A DNA stretch of 64,000 nucleotides from JAEZAA01 sp964514485 (GCA_964514485.1 CAZEWG010000013.1:1-64000), one strand, 5' to 3'. Shown: positions 24,087-34,273, counted from the stretch's first letter. The notes: generated by a model from the letters alone, not told the origin. Made by a program: numbers and translations.

Positions 24087-26747
24087 TCAGGGGCTGGTTT
24101 CCAAAATGGGTTGGGGCCTGCCGGTCACATGCCCGCCCACATAGTCCACGCCGAGTTTGCGCAGCAGCGCGACGGTATCCGGGTGCTCCACCTGCTTGGC
24201 CATCACCCGCAGGCCCAAGGTGTGACCCGCCTCGACAATGGCTGAGACCAGCACATGTTCCAGTCCATCCTGACGCAGATTGCGCACGTACATTTCATCA
24301 ATCTTGAGATACTGCACCGGGAGTGAGCGCAGATAGCCGGACATGGCCAGGGTGGAGCCAAAGCTGTCGATGGCAAATTCGCAACCCAGCTGGGAGAAGC
24401 GTTCCATAAACTGGCGGACCAGGGACAGGTTGGTGGTCACCGTGCTTTCCTTCAGGTCAAAGGCGACTTGCTGGGCCAGCTGGGGCCGGGTGCCCAAGGC
24501 CCGCTCCAGGAAGCGGAGGAAGTCGGCATCCGCAATGGAGTTGGAGGACAGGTTCAGGAACAGGCGAAAATCAGGGTCCTGGGCCTCATTTAGCGAGGGC
24601 AACAGCTCCAGCGCATGCATCACGACCCAGCGGTCAATGTCAGGGCTTAACTGGTGCCGCTCGGCGGTCAGCATGAAACTGCTGGCCGGGCGCAGGTTGC
24701 CCTGCTCATCACGCAGGCTGACGGTCAGCTCGATATGGGGGGAGCCGGCGTCCTTCAACGGCAGAATGGGCTGCTCGAACAGCACCAGGTTGTCGGTGAG
24801 CAGGCTTTTGCTGATCAGGCCCGTCAGGGATCGGTCCCGCTCCTGTTCCAGGCGTTGACGCTGTTCCGGCAAAAAGATTTCATAACGGTTGCGACCATTG
24901 TTTTTGGCCAGGTAGCAGGCCATGTCGGCCGCTTTCAGGACTTCCTCCTGATGGGTGAAATCCTTGGAAACGGGAGCGATCCCGATGCTGACCCCGACGG
25001 GGATATGGTGGCCGTCACAGACGAAGTGATAGTTGTGCATGCTGTGAAGAATTTTGGTGGCCACTTCCTTGGCATCCTCGATGGTACAGTTTTCCAAAAG
25101 AATGCCAAACTCATCCCCTCCTAACCGGGCCAAGCAGTCCCGGCTGCGCATATGTTCGGAGAACATGGCACTGATGCTTTGCAGCAACCGGTCGCCGGCG
25201 TTGTGGCCGCAGGTGTCGTTGACCGTTTTGAAATTGTCCAGATCGAGAAAGAGCAAGGCATACAGGTGATTGTCCTGGGCCCGCTGAATGGCCCGCGCCA
25301 GTCGGTTATTGAACTCCTGGCGGTTGATCAGGTTGGTCAGGGCATCATGACTGGCCTGGTGAATCAGGACGTCGTTAACCCGTCGTAGCTCGGCTTCCGC
25401 CTGTCGACGGAATTCATTTTCAGACTGCAGGCGCTGGTTGATTTCCTGCAGCTCCTCGTTGAGGCGCTGGATCCGGTGCTGGGTTTTCTGACGCTCGCTG
25501 ATGTCGATCATGCTGGTCAACAGCAGCATCTGGTTGTTGATACTGGCCGGGCGAATCATCAGTTCCATGGGGAATTCGCTGCCGTCCTTACGCAGGCCCC
25601 GGTACTGCAACGGCGTGGAAACAGCCGTTGGGTTGTCCTGAAAATACCAGTCCCGCTGTTGCTTGAAGGCGGTCCGAAGGGGGAGAGGAATCAGCAGGTC
25701 AATGGGCTGCCCGATGAGCTCCGTGGTCTGGTAACCGAAGGTGGAGCAGGCGATCTCATTGGCCAGCTGGATGCGTTGATCCCGGCCGGTTAAGAGAATG
25801 GCAAAGGGGGCGCTGTCGATCACTTCCCGAAACCGGCGTTCAGCCTCTCGCCGCCGCCGGTTCTGGCCTTGTAGCCGCTTGGCCAGTCGATGCAGCAGGC
25901 GTGCCCGCAGTCGGGCGATATGCATTTCCCGCATGAGCCAGCTGGCCAGGGCGGACAGGGCGATGCCGCCCAGGAGAATAAGGCCCGGAAGCACACTGAA
26001 CACCTGGCTTGCTGTTTGGTTGCTGGGCCAGCCGCGAAAGTGCCAGCTGACATCATAGAAACTCAGCGTGTTGGTTTGCTGATAGTCGAGCCAGCGGTCG
26101 TCGGGAGCGCTTACCAGGCGATAAATGACTTGGCCGTTCTGGCTTACGGAGAGGTTGATATTGACCCCCACCAGATAGAGTCCAACCTGTTCCAGAATGA
26201 CCCCGGGATCCAGCACCGCCAGCATGAATCCATCAGGCTGCCCGTTAGCCATCAGGGGGTAGCGGAGAATCAGTTGATTTCCACCGTCTGGACTCTGGGT
26301 GCTGCGAATGCTGGGCGTCGTGTCCCGGGCCAAATCGGCCGTGGCCTGGGGGCTTAAGAACAGATTCAGGTCTTGCTGGTAGGAGGCCTGCTGGTCCGTC
26401 ATGATCCAATGGATATTGAAGTCACGATCCAGATAGGCCACGGTTTCAATAGCCGGCAGGTAGCGGACATAAGCCGCGGCATCCTGACGCCAGGCCGCTT
26501 CGGAGGTTCCACCTCCCGCACTCCAGCGTTGCGCCATGTGTTCCAAGGGTTGGCTGTGGTTTTTGAGCTGGCTGTCGACGGCGGAACGGAACTGGCTAAG
26601 CTGGAGGAGCGTCACTTGCCGGAGGTGTTCCCGCTCATTTTGGAACAGCCAAAAAGAGCCGACGGCGGAGAATAGTGTTCCGGTCAGGAATAGTAAGATC
26701 GCCCAGCGACGACCCCATCGCCGAACCCGTTTGCTCCATGCCGCCAT
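24087..26747 (-). CDS. Membrane PAS-GGDEF protein with degenerate EAL domain
   Basis: The 886-residue protein has a membrane helix at about 16-36, a periplasmic sensor region to about 250 and a second helix. A PAS/PAC domain (about 310-430), a coiled coil and a GGDEF domain follow. GGDEF is intact (LARLGGDEF) and an RSRD inhibitory site lies five residues before it, so diguanylate cyclase activity is likely. The C-terminal EAL domain is altered at several key places: ELT in place of EAL, FDLKES, DSFG in place of DDFG, AKQVE in place of AEGVE, and GG in place of QG. It should not degrade c-di-GMP but may bind it. It is convergent with tamB. Confidence 0.88.
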   Translation of the reverse strand: MAAWSKRVRRWGRRWAILLFLTGTLFSAVGSFWLFQNEREHLRQVTLLQLSQFRSAVDSQLKNHSQPLEHMAQRWSAGGGTSEAAWRQDAAAYVRYLPAIETVAYLDRDFNIHWIMTDQQASYQQDLNLFLSPQATADLARDTTPSIRSTQSPDGGNQLILRYPLMANGQPDGFMLAVLDPGVILEQVGLYLVGVNINLSVSQNGQVIYRLVSAPDDRWLDYQQTNTLSFYDVSWHFRGWPSNQTASQVFSVLPGLILLGGIALSALASWLMREMHIARLRARLLHRLAKRLQGQNRRRREAERRFREVIDSAPFAILLTGRDQRIQLANEIACSTFGYQTTELIGQPIDLLIPLPLRTAFKQQRDWYFQDNPTAVSTPLQYRGLRKDGSEFPMELMIRPASINNQMLLLTSMIDISERQKTQHRIQRLNEELQEINQRLQSENEFRRQAEAELRRVNDVLIHQASHDALTNLINRQEFNNRLARAIQRAQDNHLYALLFLDLDNFKTVNDTCGHNAGDRLLQSISAMFSEHMRSRDCLARLGGDEFGILLENCTIEDAKEVATKILHSMHNYHFVCDGHHIPVGVSIGIAPVSKDFTHQEEVLKAADMACYLAKNNGRNRYEIFLPEQRQRLEQERDRSLTGLISKSLLTDNLVLFEQPILPLKDAGSPHIELTVSLRDEQGNLRPASSFMLTAERHQLSPDIDRWVVMHALELLPSLNEAQDPDFRLFLNLSSNSIADADFLRFLERALGTRPQLAQQVAFDLKESTVTTNLSLVRQFMERFSQLGCEFAIDSFGSTLAMSGYLRSLPVQYLKIDEMYVRNLRQDGLEHVLVSAIVEAGHTLGLRVMAKQVEHPDTVALLRKLGVDYVGGHVTGRPQPILETSP

Positions 26748-26978
26748 TAGCTTCCCTTGTCGTTATTATTTGTGGCGATCTGAATACTGCTATCCAAATG
26801 CAAATGGCATTAACATGTTATACAACGCTTCGAGAGGATGACCAAGCCGTCATTCGAGGGGCTTGTCATGCCGGAGAGAAGACGTTGTGCTTGACCGAAA
26901 AGGACCGTTGCCCGTACTTTAGCGCGGACATCTTCCCCGTGTTGTAGCCGGGGTAAATTCAACAGATAGGTGTTTTGA

Positions 26979-27746
<768 letters not shown>

Positions 27747-27876
27747 GTGGGTGAAGTAGTAGGCTGTGCCCAAGGCTGAAATCACCGGGTGTTGAGCCGG
27801 GAGGAAGGCCTTGGCGGGCAGCGCCCGTCGGAGTGGCAAGTCAGGCTGTTTGTTGGGGGCAGGCCCTGAGGGCAGC

Positions 27877-27902
27877 GGTCTGGCCAGCAACTTGGCCAGA
27901 CC
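27877..27902. other. Perfect 10-bp inverted repeat between terC and slyD
   Basis: GGTCTGGCCA and TGGCCAGACC are exact reverse complements around a six-base loop. It lies between two convergent genes, so it may stop transcription from both sides, although no T-run follows. Confidence 0.5.
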
Positions 27903-27958
27903 CGCGAGACCGCGGCGCTTGATCCCGAGGGGACCGTCAGGCGCCGGGAGTCGGATTC

Positions 27959-28438
27959 TTAGTGGTGGTGGCTGCCGTCATGAACGTGGCCATGGGCCAG
28001 TTCTTCTTCGGAAGCGTCGCGGGTAGCGACAATTTCGACGTCAAAGTGCAGGCGCTCGCCAGCCAGCGGGTGGTTGGCATCGATCTTAACCAGCTCTTCG
28101 TTGGCCTCAATCACCCGGATGGTTTGAATACCGGCAGGAGTTTCCGCGTGAAACTGCATGCCCGGCAGAATTTCATCCACACCTTCGAAAGCGGCGCGAG
28201 GTACTTCCTGAATCAAGTGATCATGGCGTTCGCCGTAGGCGTCTTCCGGCTCAACGGAGACCTTCAGGCTGTCGCCTGCCTGCAGGCTCGTCAGGGCGTT
28301 TTCCAGTCCGGGGATGATGTTCTGGGCACCTTCCAAATAATTCAGCGGCTCGCGGCCTTGGGAGCTGTCCAGCACTTCTCCTTGATCATTGGTCAGGGTG
28401 TAGTGGATGGAAACAACGCGTTGTGTAGCTTGGGACAT
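27959..28438 (-). CDS. slyD: FKBP-type peptidyl-prolyl isomerase, SlyD-like
   Basis: The 159-residue protein has the two-part SlyD fold: VVSIHYTLTNDQGEVLDSSQG, YLEGAQNIIPGLENAL, the insert-in-flap region with EDAYGERHDHLIQEVP, and FDVEIVATRDASEEEL. The tail GHVHDGSHHH is a shortened form of the His-rich nickel-binding tail of E. coli SlyD. It isomerises prolyl bonds and acts as a chaperone in the cytoplasm, with a possible role in nickel handling. Confidence 0.9.
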   Translation of the reverse strand: MSQATQRVVSIHYTLTNDQGEVLDSSQGREPLNYLEGAQNIIPGLENALTSLQAGDSLKVSVEPEDAYGERHDHLIQEVPRAAFEGVDEILPGMQFHAETPAGIQTIRVIEANEELVKIDANHPLAGERLHFDVEIVATRDASEEELAHGHVHDGSHHH

Positions 28439-28801
28439 AAATCATTACCTTGATTCAATGTGGGTGATGGCAGTAGCCAGCCTTGGACCACTGTCGGTCG
28501 ATGAAGCGCCAATCGAAGGCCGTTGTCACTACACGACAGTACTGGCAGGTCGATCACCGCATAGAAAATCAGTCTAAGGACTTAGATAGGTAAGCACAAG
28601 TTTTCCATGACCTGGGCGCAGCCCAGGCAAGTCGGGCCATTGCCGGTAAGTCGCGGGTTCATGTTGGAGTTTTGACGAGAAAACCGGGCGCTTCGGGGTT
28701 CGCTATCCGACCCCGGTCATAGTAGGATCAGGTTTTGATCTTGTAACCCAAGTGCCTGGCGAAGATCCGGCACTGTTGTTGAATATGGGCGCCCATCCAT
28801 C
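28439..28801. other. Divergent intergenic region slyD / thioesterase
   Basis: These 363 bp separate two divergent genes and must contain both promoters. I see no ORF with a ribosome site, no strong palindrome and no RNA gene. Confidence 0.4.
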
Positions 28802-29257
28802 ATGACTGATTTCACCTGGGATCTGCCTAATCCCTTCACTGCCACGATCCGGGTTTCGCCGGATGATATCGACCGTTTGGGGCACACCAACAATCAGGTT
28901 TATCTACGCTGGCTGGAAGATGTCAGCTGGCGCCATGTAGAACAGCTGGGCTTTGGCTGGGAAGCCTACGAGCAGTTCGGCTGTGCCATGGCCATTCGCC
29001 GTATGGAAGTGGACTACCTGAGCGCCTGTTACGCCGGTGATGAACTGGTTATCGGAACCTGGATCACCGGCTGTGATGGGCGCTTGTGCAGTGACCGCCG
29101 CTTTCAACTGATCCGGGTGCGTGACGGCCGGACCATGCTCCGGGCCAAGGTGTTCTATGCCTGTATCGACCTCAAGACCGGCCGGCCCCGGCGGATGCCG
29201 CCGGAATACGTTGCCTTCCACGAACAGGCCCTGATCCCGGACGCCTCGATGAGCTAG
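28802..29257 (+). CDS. 4HBT-family acyl-CoA thioesterase
   Basis: The 151-residue hotdog-fold protein has the active-site pattern DIDRLGHTNNQVYLRWLEDVSW, where the Asp-to-Tyr segment D-x3-GHTNNxxY marks 4-hydroxybenzoyl-CoA/FadM-type thioesterases. It hydrolyses acyl-CoA thioesters in the cytoplasm; chain length cannot be told from sequence. It is convergent with the next gene, 12 bp away. Confidence 0.85.
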   Translation: MTDFTWDLPNPFTATIRVSPDDIDRLGHTNNQVYLRWLEDVSWRHVEQLGFGWEAYEQFGCAMAIRRMEVDYLSACYAGDELVIGTWITGCDGRLCSDRRFQLIRVRDGRTMLRAKVFYACIDLKTGRPRRMPPEYVAFHEQALIPDASMS

Positions 29258-29269
29258 TGCCTCCGGGGG

Positions 29270-30148
29270 CTAACGGCGAAAGCGCTCCAGAACCTGCCGT
29301 ACCTGACGCAGGTAGGCTTCGCCGAACAGATTCAGATGATTGAGCAGATGGTAGAGGTTGTAGATCGGGATCCGCTGCTCAAAGCCCGGTTCCAGTGGCC
29401 GTACCTGCTGATAGGCCTGCAAAAACGCCCCGTCGAACCCACCGAACAGCCGGGTCATGGCAAGGTCGGCCTCGGGCCAGCCGTAGTAAGCGGCCGGATC
29501 AATCAGGTAAGCGCGCCCCTGGGGGCCGCAATGCACGTTGCCAGACCACAAATCACCATGTAGCGGGGCCGGCGCCTGAGTTGGAATCAGTTCCGGCAGG
29601 CGTTCACAGAGAAGCTCGACCGCCCTGGTGTCGCTGCGCTCCACTAAGCCTTGGTCCCGTGCCAGGCGGGCCTGATGGATCAGGCGTCGATCGCTGAAAA
29701 ACTGATAACCATCCTTCAGCGGATCATTGGGTTGCAGGGTGCTGCCGCAATAGGTGTCGAAGGGAAATCCGAACCCGTCCGCCGGCTGCTGATGGAGGTG
29801 GGCCAGGCTTTCTCCCAGTTGTTCCCAATAATGGCTGGAACGGTTGCTGGCGGGCAAGTACTCCATCAGCAGGAAATCCGGGCCGGCGTGATACACCTCC
29901 GGCACCGCAACGCAGCCGGTCCGTCCGAGCAGTTGCAGGGAGCGGGCCTCGGCCAGGAAAAAGTCCTCGGCACAATGGGGGTTCAGCTTCACCACGAAGC
30001 ACTCATCGCTTGTCGTGGTCACCCGCAGCACCTGATTGATACTACCGCCTGCCAGCCTTTCGGTCTGTTCGATACGGCCCAGGCCCTGCTGTTCCAGCCA
30101 CTGTTGCACAGCTGGGGGGAGCGGTTGGGGGGAGTGTGAATGATTCAA
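29270..30148 (-). CDS. Fructosamine kinase family protein (YniA type)
   Basis: The 292-residue length is normal for the family. Motifs are ERLAGGSINQVLRV, FVVKLN for ATP binding, LMEYLPASN and the catalytic HGDLWSGNVH. Bacterial members phosphorylate glycated amines or related sugar compounds. I chose the TTG at 30148 because AGGAGG lies six bases before it and the length fits; an ATG at 30211 lacks a ribosome site and would add 21 unrelated residues. Confidence 0.83.
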   Translation of the reverse strand: MNHSHSPQPLPPAVQQWLEQQGLGRIEQTERLAGGSINQVLRVTTTSDECFVVKLNPHCAEDFFLAEARSLQLLGRTGCVAVPEVYHAGPDFLLMEYLPASNRSSHYWEQLGESLAHLHQQPADGFGFPFDTYCGSTLQPNDPLKDGYQFFSDRRLIHQARLARDQGLVERSDTRAVELLCERLPELIPTQAPAPLHGDLWSGNVHCGPQGRAYLIDPAAYYGWPEADLAMTRLFGGFDGAFLQAYQQVRPLEPGFEQRIPIYNLYHLLNHLNLFGEAYLRQVRQVLERFRR

Positions 30149-30231
30149 CGCCTGCCTCCTGAGGATGTTTGCCAGCCAGTGGATGGTTTGTAAGAATGGG
30201 AGACCCCTCATAATAACAACAAGGGTATCGA

Positions 30232-30900
30232 ATGAGCTTCCGTCCCAAAGAGACTCTGACCGAGCAGGTCGCCCTGCATCTGGAAAACATGATTGTCACC
30301 GGGCAGTTACGGTCCGGCCAGCGTATTTATGAAAATGCCATGGCCAAGGAGCTGGAGGTCAGCCACGGCTCCATTCGGGAAGCGCTGCTGGTTCTGGAAA
30401 AGCGCTACCTGGTGGTCAATATATCCCGCAAGGGAACCTTCGTCACGGAACTCAATGCCAATTTTGTCCGGGGCCTGTATGAGGCTTTGCTGCTGGTGTT
30501 GGGAAATACGGGCGGCAAGCTGGCGCGACACTGGCAGCCTGCGGATATGGAACGGCTGGAAAGCCTCTACGAACGGATGAAGGGCTTTTACGAACAGGGC
30601 AATTTGCTGGGCTTTCTCGATCTGGGCATTGAGTACACCCAGGCCTCCCTGGCTTATGCCGATAATTTCTTTATTACCACCATGATCAACGACCTGTGGC
30701 CGTCGGCGAAACGCTGTAGTTTCCTGGCCTTGCGCCAAGGCATGTCGGTGATCAAGGACAACCTGGATTATATGCGCCGCTCGCTGGACGCCCTTCAGGC
30801 CCGGGATGAAGCCGCCTTGCAACGTATTCTGGAAGAGTACGCCACGCTGCAGTGCGAGCAGGTGTTGCGCTGTATTGAGCGCGCGCCCCGTACGGGCTGA
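30232..30900 (+). CDS. GntR-family transcriptional regulator (FadR/FCD type)
   Basis: The 222-residue protein has an N-terminal winged helix (LTEQVALHLENMIVTGQLRSGQRIYENAMAKELEVSHGSIREALLVLEKRYLV), where the SHGSIREAL recognition helix is typical of GntR. The helical C-terminal ligand domain belongs to the FCD group. The ligand is unknown. It is divergent from the fructosamine-kinase-like gene (83 bp between starts), a possible target. Confidence 0.88.
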   Translation: MSFRPKETLTEQVALHLENMIVTGQLRSGQRIYENAMAKELEVSHGSIREALLVLEKRYLVVNISRKGTFVTELNANFVRGLYEALLLVLGNTGGKLARHWQPADMERLESLYERMKGFYEQGNLLGFLDLGIEYTQASLAYADNFFITTMINDLWPSAKRCSFLALRQGMSVIKDNLDYMRRSLDALQARDEAALQRILEEYATLQCEQVLRCIERAPRTG

Positions 30901-31024
30901 AAAAATAGTTTGATGCAAGGCTTGCGGTCTCTGTCACTGCCCGTTGGGTTTGACGTACAATAGCGGCCCTGCAGTTTCCCCTGCACGATTGGGTTTGTTG
31001 GTCAGGTCAATCGGTGCTCCCTTT

Positions 31025-31411
31025 ATGCCTTTGGCGTTTCCCTTGTCGATGATTTTGATGGCAGTGCTGCTCGGCTGTACGCCGTCGGTACGTTCCCCCT
31101 TGGCGGCTCCCGCGGACGCTTCAGCGTCTGTCTCGAAGACCGCTGACCGGATTTGTCGTGGCCCCGTCAAAGGGGTGGCGGAAGTGGTGGAGCTTGATAC
31201 CAGCCAGGTCTGGTTGCGGTTTTACCCGGGCGATCAGCTGTTTTCCCTGTCCCGTCTCGACTCCCGAGTGCTGGGGGTGCGCCTTGGCGATGAGTTGCGG
31301 GCGAAGTATTGGCAGGCGTCCGGCGACGCCTGTGAAACCGCCCGTTTCGAACTTGTTGATGAAGTAATAATTGAATCCGCGGCGGTGGAAGTCGGCGGGG
31401 TGGGAGTCTGA
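31025..31411 (+). CDS. Small lipoprotein, unknown function
   Basis: From the ATG at 31025 the protein has 128 residues with a lipoprotein signal ending LLGC (Cys at about residue 18). The mature part is a short beta-rich domain with two further cysteines (RICRGP and SGDACET) that could form a disulfide. I do not recognise the family. The ribosome site is weak. It is followed by a hairpin shared with the convergent patatin gene. Confidence 0.65.
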   Translation: MPLAFPLSMILMAVLLGCTPSVRSPLAAPADASASVSKTADRICRGPVKGVAEVVELDTSQVWLRFYPGDQLFSLSRLDSRVLGVRLGDELRAKYWQASGDACETARFELVDEVIIESAAVEVGGVGV

Positions 31412-31412
31412 G

Positions 31413-31440
31413 CGGGCACCCTGAACCACACAGGTGCCCG
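31413..31440. terminator. Hairpin between convergent lipoprotein and patatin genes
   Basis: CGGGCACC and GGTGCCCG pair perfectly around a 12-base loop. It fills the 34-bp gap between two stops and probably ends both transcripts, although it lacks T-runs. Confidence 0.5.
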
Positions 31441-31445
31441 AGGGG

Positions 31446-33644
31446 CTAGAAGGTCTGGCCAATATTCAGGTAGAGGCTGGTGTTGTTCTGGCCGGCATAG
31501 CCGAACGCGAGAATAATCGGGCCGACAAAGGAGTCGATCCCGACGAACAGGCTGCCGGCATGGATCGGGTCGACATCATTGAAGCTATCTTCCACCAGCC
31601 ACACATTGCCCATTTCATAGGATGCGCCCAGGTAATAGGGCATGGTTCTGCCGAAGCGGCGATAGGCCACCAGGGACACCAGGGCAGCATCCTCACCCGT
31701 CAGCTCATTCTGGTTATAGCCGGAGAGGTTCAGGAAGCCGCCGAGCCGCGCGGCGTTTTCCACGCCACCTTCCCGTCGCAGCAGCAGGGAGGCGTTGGCC
31801 CGCAGGCTGACCGTATAGCGGCGCACGCCGGTGGCCAGGGTCAGGCTGGAGTTGAGGCGGTCGTAGACCTTGTCGGCGCCGGCCGCGGGCCGGGACATGG
31901 CGTAGTTGAGATTGGCGTAGACCCCACGGGACGGAAAGTTGAGGTCATCCAGGGTGTCATAGCTGAGATCGAACTGGTACTCGCCAATCTTGAATTGCTC
32001 CCGTCCCTGGTCGTTGGGACCGACCTGGATCTCGGTGTCACCCCGGCCGCTCTCCATGCGGATCTCCGCCCGTCCGAAGTTGCTGAATTCCTTGCCAAAC
32101 CCCAAGGAGCCGCTGTAACGGTTGACCCGATACTGGGCGGTGGTTTTACCGTCATCGTAATCGTTCACCACCAGGCGGCGGTAGCTGGCACGCGCCGTCA
32201 CATAGTAGCTGGACTGGAACGAGAGGGGTTGATAGAACTCGGTGTAGAGCAGGGGTTCGCTGCCAATGGCGATGTGATTGACCCATTCCGCGCCGAGCCG
32301 GTTCAGGGCGGTAAAGGTATAGTTGGTGGCAATGTTGTAGTTGCTCTCGCCGTCGAAGTTTTCCTCGATATTCAGGCCAAAGCGCAGGTAGTTGGGTCCC
32401 CAGCTCTTTTCTCGGGCATTGATGACCAGCTCATTGCCGGTGGGCGTCTGATTGATGAAGTAGCCGACCTTGCCGAAGTAGCCCAATCCGTGGATGCGTC
32501 GAACATCTTCGTCCAGGGTCTTCTGGCTCAGCGGCCGGCCGACTCGTTGACGGACATGGGAACGGATGAATTCATCGGAAATATGGGAGTGGTTGTCGAT
32601 CAGGATGCGATCAACCACCATGTTTTCCTGCCACACCGGGTTGAGCCGGCTTTGATAGGCTTCGTATTCGGCGGGTGACAGGCTATAACGGGTCAGTTCG
32701 TCGGTTTTGGCACGGGTGGACTCTTCACCGATGGCCAGCATTTCCGGCAAGGCCTCGAAGGCGGCACTGGAGTACGCGGACAGTTCCGGGCGGATCAGCA
32801 CATCAGTGTCGCTCAGGGTGGCGATCTGGGTATCCACATTGCGGCGGGTGAGGATGTTGGTGAGCTGGTCCATCACATCCAAAACCGACTCCAGCTCCTT
32901 GTCGCTGCGCATCGGCGCGCTGATGTCCACGGCGATAACGACGTCAGCGCCCAGCTCGCGAGCCAGCGAGATCGGCAGGTTGTTGGCAATGCCGCCGTCG
33001 ACCAGCAGACGGCCATCCAGCTCGACGGGCTCGAAGACGCCGGGAATCGCCATGCTGGCGTGTATGGCGCGCGCCAGGTGTCCCCGCTCCAAAGCCACTT
33101 CCTCACCGGTAATCAGGTCCGTGGCGAGCGCCCGGTAGCGAATCGGCAGGTCGTCGAAATCCATGGCCGGCAGGGCCCGGGTCATCTCGTTCAGCAGCAG
33201 CTGCAGGCGCTGGCCCTGGATCAACCCGCGGGGCAGTTGCAAGCGGCCCTCATTGAAGCCCACATCGAACTGGATCATATAGGCACGCTGATCCTGCTTG
33301 CGCCGAAACGACTGCTCGGCCCGGGGCGGCTCATCCTCAAAGCCGGTGCCGAAATCCGTGGTCAGAAACATCTGCTCGATCTCATGGGCCCGGTAGCCCA
33401 TGGCATAGAGCCCCCCGGTGCCGGCACCGGCACTGGTGGCCACGATCAGGTCAATGGGAACGCGCAGCTCTTCCAGAACCTTGAGCACCCCCACATGGGC
33501 AATGCCACGGGCGCCACCACCGCTTAAGGCCAGGGCGATGACCGGTCGTTCTGATGGCTGCGCTGGGGGTTGCGCCATGACGGGAACTGCCAGACTGAAG
33601 AGGCACAATACTAGGGTTGCCAGGACGGCAGGGCGTGATCTCAT
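31446..33644 (-). CDS. Patatin-like phospholipase with POTRA and outer-membrane barrel (PlpD type)
   Basis: The 732-residue protein has a signal peptide (about 24 residues), then a patatin domain with SGGGARGIAH, the nucleophile segment ATSAGAG and the catalytic Asp in LVDGGIANN. A POTRA-like domain (about 330-410) and a C-terminal Omp85/BamA-type barrel ending in Phe (SLYLNIGQTF) follow. PlpD of Pseudomonas aeruginosa is a type Vd autotransporter lipase with this layout. The elbow reads A-T-S-A-G where most relatives have G-T-S-x-G. The start overlaps the stop of the upstream gene by four bases. Confidence 0.9.
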   Translation of the reverse strand: MRSRPAVLATLVLCLFSLAVPVMAQPPAQPSERPVIALALSGGGARGIAHVGVLKVLEELRVPIDLIVATSAGAGTGGLYAMGYRAHEIEQMFLTTDFGTGFEDEPPRAEQSFRRKQDQRAYMIQFDVGFNEGRLQLPRGLIQGQRLQLLLNEMTRALPAMDFDDLPIRYRALATDLITGEEVALERGHLARAIHASMAIPGVFEPVELDGRLLVDGGIANNLPISLARELGADVVIAVDISAPMRSDKELESVLDVMDQLTNILTRRNVDTQIATLSDTDVLIRPELSAYSSAAFEALPEMLAIGEESTRAKTDELTRYSLSPAEYEAYQSRLNPVWQENMVVDRILIDNHSHISDEFIRSHVRQRVGRPLSQKTLDEDVRRIHGLGYFGKVGYFINQTPTGNELVINAREKSWGPNYLRFGLNIEENFDGESNYNIATNYTFTALNRLGAEWVNHIAIGSEPLLYTEFYQPLSFQSSYYVTARASYRRLVVNDYDDGKTTAQYRVNRYSGSLGFGKEFSNFGRAEIRMESGRGDTEIQVGPNDQGREQFKIGEYQFDLSYDTLDDLNFPSRGVYANLNYAMSRPAAGADKVYDRLNSSLTLATGVRRYTVSLRANASLLLRREGGVENAARLGGFLNLSGYNQNELTGEDAALVSLVAYRRFGRTMPYYLGASYEMGNVWLVEDSFNDVDPIHAGSLFVGIDSFVGPIILAFGYAGQNNTSLYLNIGQTF

Positions 33645-34273
33645 TCGTCTGTAGTAGGGTCCGAAAGCCGGGCGCCGGTGGGCGCTATACTCAAGTGGCT
33701 GATGTCGGGAACGATGGCGGGTGGTTTCTCGGAGTGCTCCACCAACGTCGCCCCCACCGGAGCGAGGCTCAAGTGACTGATATCCGGTGCGGCAACCGGT
33801 GGCTGTTCGGTTTGCGGGGACATGAGGGCTCCGACCGGGGCCAGATCGATCTGAACATTTTGCAGTATTTGGTCCGCCTTCTTGCCCGCCAGGTTCAAAC
33901 GACCGGTGTCGGAGGCGGGACGCTCGACCGGGGCGGCCGCACTGTTGTTTGACGGTGGCGCTGTGGGACTGGCCGCAGGTTTGGGAGCCGGGCTTGCAGC
34001 CGCTGGTGCTGGCTGGGGGCTTGGCGCGGGCGCCGCGTCGGCCATGGGCTCGATGGTGCAGATGGCACCCTGCTTACCCAGCAGCGCCTGATATTTTTGG
34101 GCGGTTTCCTGGTCCAGCTGATTACGGATGACCACCCGACGGCCACTGAACATCTGTTCGACCTGCTGGGGGCTGGCCTTGAACAAACGGGCGACATTGG
34201 CCTTGACGTCGGCGGCGGAAAAGCCCTCGGCCAGTTTGCCCTGAAATATGACTTCATAGAGGGTATCTGTCAT
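33641..34273 (-). CDS. Proline-rich protein with three 26-residue C-terminal repeats, unknown function
   Basis: The 210-residue protein has an N-terminal folded region of about 75 residues (YEVIFQGKLAEGFSAADVKANVARLFKA, then an RVVIRNQLDQETAQKYQALL helix), a Pro/Ala linker (about 78-125) and three repeats built around IDLAPVGA, LSLAPVGA and LSIAPTGA. No signal peptide is visible, so it is probably cytoplasmic. It is translationally coupled to the patatin gene (ATGA overlap), which suggests a linked job, but the compartment differs. Function is unknown. Confidence 0.75.
   Translation of the reverse strand: MTDTLYEVIFQGKLAEGFSAADVKANVARLFKASPQQVEQMFSGRRVVIRNQLDQETAQKYQALLGKQGAICTIEPMADAAPAPSPQPAPAAASPAPKPAASPTAPPSNNSAAAPVERPASDTGRLNLAGKKADQILQNVQIDLAPVGALMSPQTEQPPVAAPDISHLSLAPVGATLVEHSEKPPAIVPDISHLSIAPTGARLSDPTTDE

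Noticed and set aside
26748..26978. yybP-ykoY manganese riboswitch upstream of terC
   Set aside because: Such riboswitches often precede terC-type genes, but I could not find the conserved core and pairing in this stretch.
31434..32678. 414-codon open frame on the + strand
   Set aside because: It lies wholly antisense to the patatin-barrel gene, whose protein has clear motifs; long opposite frames are common in GC-rich DNA.
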